A DNA stretch of 7,520 bases from an uncultured Chloroflexota bacterium (lineage in GTDB: Bacteria; Chloroflexota; Dehalococcoidia; UBA2247; RBG-13-53-26): positions 1-7,520 of the forward strand of contig CALMBS010000175.1 in the NCBI GenBank assembly GCA_937860285.1, given 5' to 3'. Each line of letters starts with the position of its first letter. Positions within the stretch are counted from its first letter, which is position 1. Under the pieces are notes generated by a model that saw only the letters and a list, made by a program, of their open reading frames with translations, did not search any database and had not been told where the DNA came from. Shown here one piece after another: positions 1 through 6,245 of the stretch. The translations under genes were made by a program, and so were the position numbers.

Positions 1-552
1 CTTCAGCAGCAGCGTCTTGCCCGCTTTGGGAGGAGAGACTATCAGGCCGCGCTGGCCTCTTCCGATAGGCGCCACGAGATTGATCAGACGGCAGGCTACA
101 TTGTCCGGGACGGTCTCCAGGTTAAACAGCTTATTAGGGAATATAGGCGTCAGATTGTCGAAGTGAGGACGGCCCTTTGACAGCTCCGGCTCCAGATCAT
201 TGACAAGCTCGACCCGAAGCAGGCTCTGGTAGCGCTCACCTTCCTTGGGAGGCCTGGCCTGCCCCATCACTAAGTCACCGGTCCGCAGCCCAAAGCGCCG
301 AATTTGCGACGAAGACACGTAAACATCGCTAGGGCCCTGAAGCAGATTCTCACCGCGCAGGAAGCCATACCCGTCATTGGTGATTTCCAGCATGCCGCCG
401 GCAAAGATGTTCCCGTCCTTCTCCGCCTGGGAGTGCAGAAGCGATATGATGAGCTCCTGCTTCTTCAGGTTGCTGTAGCCGGAGATGCCCATATCTTTGG
501 CCATCTCCAGGAGGTCTTCCCTCTTCTTTGTTCCGAGTTCTGCAAAATTCAT
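1..552 (-). CDS. rho: Transcription termination factor Rho, N-terminal part (cut by window edge)
   Basis: Rho is a hexameric RNA-dependent helicase/ATPase that ends transcription on untranslated RNA. The 184 residues seen start MNFAELGTKKREDLLEMAKD, typical of the Rho N-terminal helical domain (about 1-40). A cold-shock-like RNA-binding domain follows (about 48-118), with the RNP-type motif GYGFLR at 61-66 and DVYVSSSQIRRFGLRTGD at 76-93. The ATPase domain then begins, with RPHFDNLTPIFP (128-139) and the Walker A segment PPKAGKT at 174-180. The frame stays open to base 1, so the rest of the ATPase lies outside. The N-terminal part is compact, with no long insertion between the helical and RNA-binding domains. 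The ATG is preceded by GGGGAG (560-565) at a 7-base spacing. It is the last gene seen of pyrG-tal-rho, 13 bases after the tal stop, so it is probably co-transcribed. Identification is secure. Confidence 0.97.
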   Translation of the reverse strand, partial: MNFAELGTKKREDLLEMAKDMGISGYSNLKKQELIISLLHSQAEKDGNIFAGGMLEITNDGYGFLRGENLLQGPSDVYVSSSQIRRFGLRTGDLVMGQARPPKEGERYQSLLRVELVNDLEPELSKGRPHFDNLTPIFPNKLFNLETVPDNVACRLINLVAPIGRGQRGLIVSPPKAGKTLLLK

Positions 553-565
553 GTGCACTCTCCCC

Positions 566-1219
566 TCATCCTTTGCCTGCGGCTTTCTGCGCGTCTTCCA
601 GGAATCGAGCTATGCCCACCGTAGTCAGCGGGTGACCGATCATCTGGGTCAGAACTGCATACGGTACGGTGGCGATGTGCGCGCCCACCTGGGCGGCGGC
701 AACACAGTGCAGTGGGTGGCGGATGCTGGCGGCAATGACCTGGGTGCCGAAACCGTACCGGTCGAAGCAGGCAACGATATCGGCCACCAGGGCCATGCCG
801 TCCTCACCCACGTCATCCAGCCGCCCCACAAACGGGCTCACAAAGGCGGCCCCCGCCAGCGCCCCCAGGAGCGCCTGGTTGAGAGAGAAGCACAGGGTGA
901 GGTTCACCTTGATGCTCTCCCTGGACAGTACCGAGATCGCCTCCAGGCCGGCGTCACACACCGGGATCTTGATGACCACGTGCTCCGACCAGGCCGCCAT
1001 CGCCCGCGCTTCATCCACCATCGTCCTGGCATCCTGGCCCAGGACCTCCACCGACACCGGTCCCTTCACCATGGCGCAGATGTCCTGCACCGCCGACCGG
1101 TAGTCCTTCCATCCCGCTTTGTACACCAGGCTGGGATTGGTGGTGACCCCGCTGATCACCCCCAGCTTCACCGCCCTGCGGATCTGATCGATATCGGCCG
1201 TGTCCAAATAGAGCCGCAT
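566..1219 (-). CDS. tal: Transaldolase of the small TalC/FSA (MipB) family
   Basis: A class I aldolase-fold enzyme of 217 residues, the normal length of the TalC/FSA family. It transfers a dihydroxyacetone unit between sugar phosphates in the non-oxidative pentose phosphate pathway. Seen motifs are YLDTADIDQI near the N-terminus, SGVTTNPSL (23-31), VVIKIPV with the Schiff-base lysine K84, SPFVGRLDD (128-136) and SIRHP (165-169). Aligning by eye to E. coli fructose-6-phosphate aldolase gives a constant offset of one. K84 matches K85, T108 matches T109, E58 stands where FSA has Q59, and F130 stands where FSA has Y131. From what is known of the family, Glu and Phe there mark true transaldolases, so I infer transaldolase rather than fructose-6-phosphate aldolase. 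The start ATG overlaps the pyrG stop by one base (TGATG), with GGGAG four bases upstream, pointing to translational coupling. It feeds pentose phosphate metabolism, next to a nucleotide biosynthesis gene. Confidence 0.93.
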   Translation of the reverse strand: MRLYLDTADIDQIRRAVKLGVISGVTTNPSLVYKAGWKDYRSAVQDICAMVKGPVSVEVLGQDARTMVDEARAMAAWSEHVVIKIPVCDAGLEAISVLSRESIKVNLTLCFSLNQALLGALAGAAFVSPFVGRLDDVGEDGMALVADIVACFDRYGFGTQVIAASIRHPLHCVAAAQVGAHIATVPYAVLTQMIGHPLTTVGIARFLEDAQKAAGKG

Positions 1220-2877
1220 CAGTCTCCCACCTTCCCTTCCGCGCCCTGCAGAGGCAGAGGGTGCTGGGCCCCTTCGCGCATGGTCCTCTTCGCTGCCTTC
1301 ACGAAATCAAGGAACAGCGGATGCGGCCTGTTCGGCCGTGATTTGAATTCAGGATGAAACTGTGTAGCCAGCATCCAGGGATGATTCTTGAGCTCAACGA
1401 TTTCAACGAGTTTGCCGTCAGGGGACAGGCCCGTGGCAGTGAGTCCTGCCTGTTCCAGAGTATAGCGGAAGTCGTTGTTAAACTCAAATCGATGGCGATG
1501 CCTTTCATGCACGAGCGGTTCGCCGTAGGCCGCCGCCGTGCGGCTGCCTTCCACCACCCGGCACGGGTAGCTGCCCAGGCGCATGGTGCCGCCCTTGGAG
1601 TCCATGCCCCGCTGCTCCGGCAGGAGGTCAATCACCGGGTACGCCGTCTTCGGCGCAAACTCGGTGGAGTTGGGTTCCTCGGAGCAGTAGATCTGTCGAC
1701 AGAACTCTACCACCATCACCTGCAGCCCCAGGCAGAGGCCGAAGTACGGTACCTGGCGTTCACGGGCATACCTGGCGGCCCTGATCATTCCTTCGATACC
1801 CCTGTACCCAAAGCCACCCGGAACCAAGATCCCCTGAACGGGGCCCAGGAGCTTCTCCACGTTGCCAGCGTCCTTCTCCAGGTCCTCGGACTGGACCCAG
1901 TGGATGTCAACCGCGGAGTTGATGTGGGTCGCCGCATGCCGCAGCGCCTCCCGCACGGAAATGTAGGCATCCTTGAGCTCAACGTACTTGCCCACCAGGG
2001 CGATCGGGATGGGCTCCCGGGGGGTCCTCATCTCCTCCACCAGCGCTCGCCACTCCTGCAGATCCTCGTTCCCATGGGAGATCCCCAGCATTCCCATCAT
2101 TATGTTGCCCAGGCCGGCTTCCTCCAGGATCAGCGGCACTTCGTAGATAGTCTGCACGGTCATCAGCGGTATTACCGCCTTCTTCTCCACGCTGCAGAAC
2201 AGCGCCAGCTTGTCAGTGATCCCCTCGGTGACTGGATAGTCACTGCGGCACACGATGATGTCCGGCTGTATGCCTATGCGGCGCAGCTCGTTCACACTGT
2301 GCTGCGTCGGCTTGGTCTTGAGCTCGCCGGTGGACCCGATATAGGGCAGCAGGGTCACGTGCACGTAAAGCACGTTGTCCCTTCCCACGTCGGTGCGCAT
2401 CTGCCGGATGGCCTCCAGGAAGGGGAGTCCCTCGATATCTCCCACGGTGCCGCCCACCTCCACGATCACCACCGATGCGCCGCTGGCTTCACCCACCTCC
2501 TTAATTCGCCTCTTGATCTCGCTGGTGACATGGGGGACAACCTGTATCGTCCCTCCCAGGAAATCGCCCCGCCTTTCGGCCGCAATAACCGAGCTGTAGA
2601 TCTGGCCCGTCGTAACACTGGACGCAGCCGTCAGCTCGATGTCAATGAAGCGCTCGTAGTGGCCCAGGTCCAGGTCAGTCTCGGCGCCGTCCCTGGTGAC
2701 AAACACCTCCCCGTGCTGGTACGGAGACATGGTCCCGGGGTCGACGTTCAGGTAGGGGTCCAGCTTCTGGATAGTGACAGCGATATTGCGGCTCTTGAGT
2801 ATTCGGCCAATCGAGGCGGCAGTGATTCCCTTCCCAACTGAGCTAACCACACCGCCAGTAATGAATATGTATTTCGC
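1219..2877 (-). CDS. pyrG: CTP synthase, with a non-standard start codon
   Basis: CTP synthase makes CTP from UTP, ATP and glutamine, the last step of pyrimidine nucleotide synthesis. Counting from the proposed start gives 552 residues, normal for the family. The N-terminal synthetase domain shows KYIFITGGVVSSVGKG (2-17, ATP loop), KLDPYLNVDPGTMSPYQHGE and DGAETDLDLGHYERF. The C-terminal class I glutamine amidotransferase domain shows PGGFGYRG, the nucleophile elbow GLCLGLQ with catalytic C382, and FHPEF with H508 and E510. The start is odd. Homology begins at KYIF, but no ATG, GTG, TTG or CTG precedes it in frame before an upstream TAG (2920-2922). The codon at the ideal place, six bases after AAGGAG, is GCG (2875-2877), one base from GTG. 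The first standard start is GTG at 2848-2850, which would remove the first beta strand and half of the ATP loop. I therefore extend to 2877, as a substituted start codon or a sequence error. First gene of pyrG-tal-rho. Confidence 0.95.
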   Translation of the reverse strand, partial: AKYIFITGGVVSSVGKGITAASIGRILKSRNIAVTIQKLDPYLNVDPGTMSPYQHGEVFVTRDGAETDLDLGHYERFIDIELTAASSVTTGQIYSSVIAAERRGDFLGGTIQVVPHVTSEIKRRIKEVGEASGASVVIVEVGGTVGDIEGLPFLEAIRQMRTDVGRDNVLYVHVTLLPYIGSTGELKTKPTQHSVNELRRIGIQPDIIVCRSDYPVTEGITDKLALFCSVEKKAVIPLMTVQTIYEVPLILEEAGLGNIMMGMLGISHGNEDLQEWRALVEEMRTPREPIPIALVGKYVELKDAYISVREALRHAATHINSAVDIHWVQSEDLEKDAGNVEKLLGPVQGILVPGGFGYRGIEGMIRAARYARERQVPYFGLCLGLQVMVVEFCRQIYCSEEPNSTEFAPKTAYPVIDLLPEQRGMDSKGGTMRLGSYPCRVVEGSRTAAAYGEPLVHERHRHRFEFNNDFRYTLEQAGLTATGLSPDGKLVEIVELKNHPWMLATQFHPEFKSRPNRPHPLFLDFVKAAKRTMREGAQHPLPLQGAEGKVGD

Positions 2878-2883
2878 GGTAGG

Positions 2884-2889
2884 CTCCTT
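2884..2889 (-). promoter_or_regulatory. Shine-Dalgarno of pyrG (AAGGAG)
   Basis: AAGGAG on the minus strand is the best ribosome site in the leader. Its six-base spacer (CCTACC) ends exactly at the GCG codon 2875-2877, which is why I place the pyrG start there. It overlaps the stop codon of the short leader frame (TAAGGAG), so a ribosome finishing that frame would sit on this site. Confidence 0.75.
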
Positions 2890-2929
2890 ACGGTGAAGAG
2901 TATCGGTTACCGAGGGGAACTAAATCCAT
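2888..2929 (-). CDS. Possible 13-codon leader peptide upstream of pyrG
   Basis: A short ATG frame encodes MDLVPLGNRYSSP and ends with TAA. Two things make it more than a chance frame. Its ATG begins six bases downstream of the TATACT -10 box, where transcription is expected to start, so it could be read as a leaderless message. Its TAA overlaps the pyrG Shine-Dalgarno. The last sense codon is proline, a residue known to slow termination when it precedes a stop. It is in a different frame from pyrG. No Shine-Dalgarno precedes it. A 14-codon open frame can easily arise by chance, so this is a candidate only. If real, it would act in cis on pyrG translation. Confidence 0.3.
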   Translation of the reverse strand: MDLVPLGNRYSSP

Positions 2930-2934
2930 CGACA

Positions 2935-2962
2935 AGTATACCAGCTTTCGACCCCCTGTCAA
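2935..2962 (-). promoter_or_regulatory. Sigma-70-type promoter of the pyrG-tal-rho operon
   Basis: On the minus strand TTGACA (2957-2962, perfect consensus) is followed after 16 bases by TATACT (2935-2940, five of six). The expected transcription start is near 2928, giving a leader of about 50 bases before pyrG. No run of G or GGGC start is seen at the predicted start site, so the CTP-sensing reiterative-initiation control known for pyrG of some Gram-positive bacteria is not suggested. Confidence 0.8.
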
Positions 2963-3030
2963 GACCGGCCGCTCCCAGCTTCCAGACGCCTCAGTCCGGG
3001 GCTCAATACTCCCGTGAGACTGGGTCGCCC

Positions 3031-3059
3031 GCCGGGTCAGGGACGAACACCCACCCGGC
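3031..3059. repeat. Short inverted repeat, 7-base arms
   Basis: GCCGGGT (3031-3037) and ACCCGGC (3053-3059) are perfect inverted arms around a 15-base loop. It lies between the stop of the small STAS-like gene and the pyrG promoter. With such high local GC content this can be chance. No T-tract follows on either strand. Confidence 0.35.
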
Positions 3060-3081
3060 TGCGGGTCACCCGGACACTCAA

Positions 3082-3129
3082 CGGGCCGGCCGGCTGCGCG
3101 GCCCGATCACGGCCGCTTCGGCCGGCCCG
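3082..3129. repeat. Large GC-rich hairpin between the STAS-like gene and pyrG
   Basis: CGGGCCGGCCG (3082-3092) pairs perfectly with CGGCCGGCCCG (3119-3129), 11 G-C pairs. Inside lies a second stem, GCGGCC (3098-3103) with GGCCGC (3111-3116), around a 7-base loop. The whole forms a two-part hairpin of 48 bases. It begins about 30 bases after the stop of the 133-residue gene and lies about 120 bases before the pyrG promoter, so a role in ending or blocking read-through into pyrG is plausible. No U-tract follows in either direction, so it is not a standard intrinsic terminator. Confidence 0.6.
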
Positions 3130-3159
3130 GTTGGCTCGTCTGCGACAGGGCCGGGATGC

Positions 3160-3561
3160 CTACCTGGGCTCCTTCTTGTCCAGCCAGTCGTCCGCTTCCC
3201 GCCAGTTGTCGAAGGTCCCCTTGTACATTCCCGACTCACGGGAGAAGCGGTCTATGGCCATCTTGGCGATGACATCGCTGCCCACCAGCTCCGCTACCTT
3301 GCTCAGGCCGTTGGCCATGAGGACCTTCTGGGCTTCGGTGTGGACCTGGACCACGTCCTGCGGAGGGGCTTTCATCCTGGTGGTGTCCGAAAGGACGGTA
3401 AACCCCCTGGAGAGCTCCCGTGTGGCCTTCCGCCAATCATCGATGTACTTGGGCACATCGGACCGGCTCTTCCAGTAGCCGATGAGAGTGAGATAGGCGC
3501 GGTTCTTGGCCGGGTCCACCGCAATGACATAGAAATCGTTCTGGGCAATGGTCTTCATCAT
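3160..3561 (-). CDS. Small protein, possible SpoIIAA/STAS-like domain
   Basis: A 133-residue soluble protein with no signal peptide or membrane segment. Its pattern looks like the SpoIIAA-like/STAS fold: strands near 9-29 (FYVIAVD, AYLTLIGYW), a helix with KYIDDWRKATREL, a strand FTVLSDTT near 54-61, then a helix QVHTEAQKVLMANGLSKVAEL. A strand-helix end closes with FDNWREADDWLDKK, where an aromatic-rich segment with final WL is common in this family. The family assignment is my pattern judgement and no function can be named. Proteins of this type bind lipids or partners, or act as anti-sigma antagonists in other systems. ATG at 3559-3561 has AAGGAGG (3573-3579) 11 bases upstream, a little long. 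A second ATG follows at once, and an in-frame CTG (3565-3567) would fit the spacing better. It lies 199 bases downstream of the Lon-related gene in the same direction, with no terminator seen between, so co-transcription is possible. Confidence 0.75.
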   Translation of the reverse strand: MMKTIAQNDFYVIAVDPAKNRAYLTLIGYWKSRSDVPKYIDDWRKATRELSRGFTVLSDTTRMKAPPQDVVQVHTEAQKVLMANGLSKVAELVGSDVIAKMAIDRFSRESGMYKGTFDNWREADDWLDKKEPR

Positions 3562-3625
3562 CTTCAGCGCTTCCTCCTTGGCCGGTATCTATTGAATCGC
3601 CGTGCTCCCTCGCACCCGGCGTTCA

Positions 3626-3745
3626 CCTGGCACCACGTCCACCTTATCGCCAAAGAATCCCTGGCACCCAGGAACCTGTCACGCAATGTCACGGGAATTT
3701 AATGGCCAGCGAGGGCATGGTGTCACAAACCCCGATTCCTGTCAA
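3626..3745. repeat. Short repeats in the gap between the protease and STAS-like genes
   Basis: The 199-base gap 3562-3760 holds no gene. On the plus strand TGTCAC occurs at 3677-3682, 3687-3692 and 3721-3726, and TGTCAA at 3740-3745. On the minus strand these read GTGACA three times and TTGACA once. The first two are exactly 10 bases apart. CCTGGCACC occurs at 3626-3634 and 3660-3668. The second copy is part of a small perfect hairpin, CCTGG-CAC-CCAGG (3660-3672). TTGACA could be a -35 box, but I find no convincing -10 at 16-18 bases. No terminator for the protease gene is visible. Confidence 0.35.
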
Positions 3746-3760
3746 GAGGCGCCAGCACGG

Positions 3761-6187
3761 CTACCCGCTGTTCTTTCTGGCCGCCCTGGGCTTGCGCTCC
3801 TTCTTCTCCTCTTTGCCGAACTCCCGCATGACCCTGGCCAGCTGCTCCAGCCGCTTCTGGGCCCGGTCATTAACGGAGCCCGCCTCGAACTGACCGTCCT
3901 CAAGGCGCCGGCCGGCAGATATCCCGGTCAGCAACTCGATGCCCTCGTCCACGTGGTTTACGCTGTAGATACTGAACCGGCCGTCGCGGACAGACTCGGC
4001 CACGTCCTCCCGGAGCATCAGGTTCTGGACATTGCTCGCCGGTATGATGACCCCCTGCCGGCCCGTCAGGCCCTTCGCCCGGCACACGTCATAGTAACCT
4101 TCAATCTTCTGGTTCACGCCCCCGATTGCCTGGACCTCACCCTTCTGATTGACGGACCCGGTGACCGCCAGGCTCTGGCTGACCGGGGCGCCGGCCAGGC
4201 TGGAGAGCAGGGCGTAGAGCTCGGCGCTGGAAGCGCTGTCGCCCTCCACCTCGCCGTAGCTCTGCTCGAAGACCAAACGGGCGGAAAGGGACAGCGGCAT
4301 CTTGCCCGCAAACCTCTCTGCCAGGATGCCGCCCAGTATAAGCACGCCCTTGGTGTGTATGGGCCCTCCCAGCTTGGCCTCCCGATCGATATCCACTACC
4401 CCCTCCGGGCCCACGGCCGTGCTGGCTGTGATGCGGGTCGGGCGGCCGAAGCTGAGCTCCCCCAGGTCCATCACCGACAGCCCGTTCACCTGCCCCACCA
4501 CCTCCCCTTCCGTGTCTATCTTCAGAACGTCCCGCTCTATCATCTCCCGGATGCGTTCCAGCACGAGGTTGGAGCGGTAGATCTTCTGCTCGATGGCCCG
4601 GGACACGTCCTGGCCGGAGACCAGGGCCTGCTGGCGCATTCCAGCCCAGTAGTCGGCCTCCCGGACGATGTCGGCTATCTCGGCGAACCTGGTAGACAGC
4701 TTCATCTGGTCTTCAGCCAGCCGGGAGCTGTGTTCCACGATCCTGGCCACGGCCGAGCTGTCCAAATGACGAAGGCTGTCCTTGGCACAGACGCTGCAGA
4801 GGGTGGCCGCGTACAGCCGGGTGGTCTCATCATCCCGGTCCATCGAGCTGTCGAAGTCCGCCTTCACCTTGAACAGCTCCGGGAACTCGTGGTCGAAGCG
4901 GTACAGCATGTAGTAGAAGAAGCTGTCGCCGATCAGGACCACTTTGATCTTCAGCGGGATCGGCTCCGGCAGTATGGTCTTGACGGTCACGAAGCCCAGC
5001 CTCTCGGCCATCTCCTCGACAATGATCTTGCGCTCGCGCAGACACCTCTTCAGACCATCCCAGGCCATGAGCTCCTGGGCGATGTCCTCCATCCTGATCA
5101 CCAGGTACCCCCCGTTGGCCCGGTGTATCGATCCCGGGCGGACCATGGTGAAGTCGCTGGTGAGCGCCCCGAACTGGGCCTCCTTCTCCGTCCGTCCGAT
5201 GAGGTTGTTGAAGGTCGGCATCATCTCGGTCACCACCGGGGCCCCCTTCACATTGGTGTTGTCGACCAGAACGTTAACCTGGTACTTCTTGAAGGCCTCG
5301 GCCAGGGCCCGGGCCGCGAATGGATTCGCCTCGGCCGCCTCCGGCGGCGAGCGGAAGAGGTCGCGGTTCTCGATGATATCGTTACCCACGGCCTCGAGGT
5401 ACTCCGCCACCCCGGGCGAGCCGCTGTACTTCTGCTCCAGATCCTCAACGAAACCCTGCAGGATGAACTCGACGACCTCCCGGTCGATCTTCTCGATCTG
5501 CTCCTTGACCTCCCGGTCCCAGCTCCTCATCTGGCTCACGGCATCTTTGATGTGCCCCTGGATATTCTCCTGCCGTTTCGAGAGCTCCTCCTTTTCGTCG
5601 GGGCTCAGGGCCAGCACCTCCTGATCGCTCAGGGGCTTGCCCTTGACCATGGGGACGAGGAGAATCCCCATGCTGGACATCTGTATGGCAAAGCCGTTGT
5701 CGTGGGCCAGCATGTTCAACTGGCTGAACAGGCGCTCCCGGTTCTCGTTGGAGGCCCTGGCTGTGGCCTCCCTGCGCTTCGAGTAGTCCTCGCTGTCGAA
5801 GGCCCGCCTGATGTCCGTCTGCGCCGTTTCGATCAGCCGGCGCATGTCCCGCTGGAACTGCACCGCCTGGCCGGCGCCCAGCTTGAGCGCTTTGGGGCGG
5901 TATGGGTCGTCGAAGTTGTTCACGTAGCACCAGTCCGGAGGGGTCTCCTTGTCCCGCGCCGACCGTTGCAGGAAAGCGGTGATAGCGGTCATCTTGCCCG
6001 TGCCCGGCAGGCCGGCCGCATATATGTTGAAGCCGGAGTCCTGTATCTGCAGCCCGAACTGCAGCGCCTTGAGCGCCCGGTCCTGCCCGATAATGATCTG
6101 CGGGACTTCGAGGTCCTGGGTGCTGGCAAAACCCAGACCGGCCGGGTCGCAGGTCCTGCGCACGTCTTCGGGGTCGAGCTTCCTCAT
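3761..6187 (-). CDS. Lon-related ATP-dependent serine protease (AAA_32/S16 type)
   Basis: An 808-residue cytoplasmic AAA+ protease of the Lon-related group that includes E. coli YcbZ (COG1067). It should unfold and degrade damaged or regulatory proteins using ATP. Numbering from the chosen start, the Walker A motif GLPGTGKMT is at 59-67. A charged, coiled-coil-like section follows (about 120-260), then the AAA core with ANGGYLVIRMED (357-368). The S16 protease domain ends the protein: VEGDSASSAEL with likely nucleophile S651, and GGVNQK with K694, forming the Ser-Lys dyad by alignment to Lon DGPSAG and GGLKEK. The tail is basic (KEEKKERKPRAARK). There is no membrane segment, unlike archaeal LonB. 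I chose the ATG at 6185-6187 because AAAGGA lies five bases upstream. A longer frame from 6238 overlaps the predicted -10 box and lacks a ribosome site. The gene is transcribed away from the nuoE-like gene. Confidence 0.93.
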   Translation of the reverse strand: MRKLDPEDVRRTCDPAGLGFASTQDLEVPQIIIGQDRALKALQFGLQIQDSGFNIYAAGLPGTGKMTAITAFLQRSARDKETPPDWCYVNNFDDPYRPKALKLGAGQAVQFQRDMRRLIETAQTDIRRAFDSEDYSKRREATARASNENRERLFSQLNMLAHDNGFAIQMSSMGILLVPMVKGKPLSDQEVLALSPDEKEELSKRQENIQGHIKDAVSQMRSWDREVKEQIEKIDREVVEFILQGFVEDLEQKYSGSPGVAEYLEAVGNDIIENRDLFRSPPEAAEANPFAARALAEAFKKYQVNVLVDNTNVKGAPVVTEMMPTFNNLIGRTEKEAQFGALTSDFTMVRPGSIHRANGGYLVIRMEDIAQELMAWDGLKRCLRERKIIVEEMAERLGFVTVKTILPEPIPLKIKVVLIGDSFFYYMLYRFDHEFPELFKVKADFDSSMDRDDETTRLYAATLCSVCAKDSLRHLDSSAVARIVEHSSRLAEDQMKLSTRFAEIADIVREADYWAGMRQQALVSGQDVSRAIEQKIYRSNLVLERIREMIERDVLKIDTEGEVVGQVNGLSVMDLGELSFGRPTRITASTAVGPEGVVDIDREAKLGGPIHTKGVLILGGILAERFAGKMPLSLSARLVFEQSYGEVEGDSASSAELYALLSSLAGAPVSQSLAVTGSVNQKGEVQAIGGVNQKIEGYYDVCRAKGLTGRQGVIIPASNVQNLMLREDVAESVRDGRFSIYSVNHVDEGIELLTGISAGRRLEDGQFEAGSVNDRAQKRLEQLARVMREFGKEEKKERKPRAARKNSG

Positions 6188-6192
6188 AGCCG

Positions 6193-6198
6193 TCCTTT
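6193..6198 (-). promoter_or_regulatory. Shine-Dalgarno deciding the protease start (AAAGGA)
   Basis: AAAGGA on the minus strand stands five bases before the ATG at 6185-6187. The upstream in-frame ATG at 6236-6238 has no such site, so this favours the shorter 808-residue protein. Confidence 0.7.
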
Positions 6199-6236
6199 CC
6201 GCATTCAGAGAATGCCAGCGGCATCGCGTTGCGGCC

Positions 6237-6245
6237 ATTCTACCA
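6237..6245 (-). promoter_or_regulatory. Extended -10 promoter of the Lon-related protease gene
   Basis: On the minus strand TGGTAGAAT gives an extended -10 (TGn plus TAGAAT, five of six to consensus). The -35 is weak: GAGACA at a 19-base spacer matches four of six. This fits a promoter that leans on the TG extension or on an activator. The expected start is near 6230, leaving a leader of about 43 bases. Confidence 0.6.

Noticed and set aside
485..1357. Plus-strand frame of 290 codons across the rho, tal and pyrG region
   Set aside because: It crosses three clear minus-strand genes and its protein is low-complexity shadow sequence.
1354..2841. Plus-strand open frame of 495 codons opposite pyrG
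   Set aside because: It is an antisense shadow of a strongly conserved CTP synthase; no family pattern and no ribosome site.
2878..2929. pyrG beginning at the leader ATG 2929 through a frameshift
   Set aside because: The leader frame differs from the pyrG frame and ends in TAA. Joining them would need an indel and would add an unusual N-terminus, while a single base change at 2876 gives the normal length.
2920..2940. CTP-sensing reiterative transcription control at the pyrG start
   Set aside because: This needs a GGGC-type start of the transcript and a leader terminator. The predicted start region reads TGTCGATGG and no terminator is visible in the short leader.
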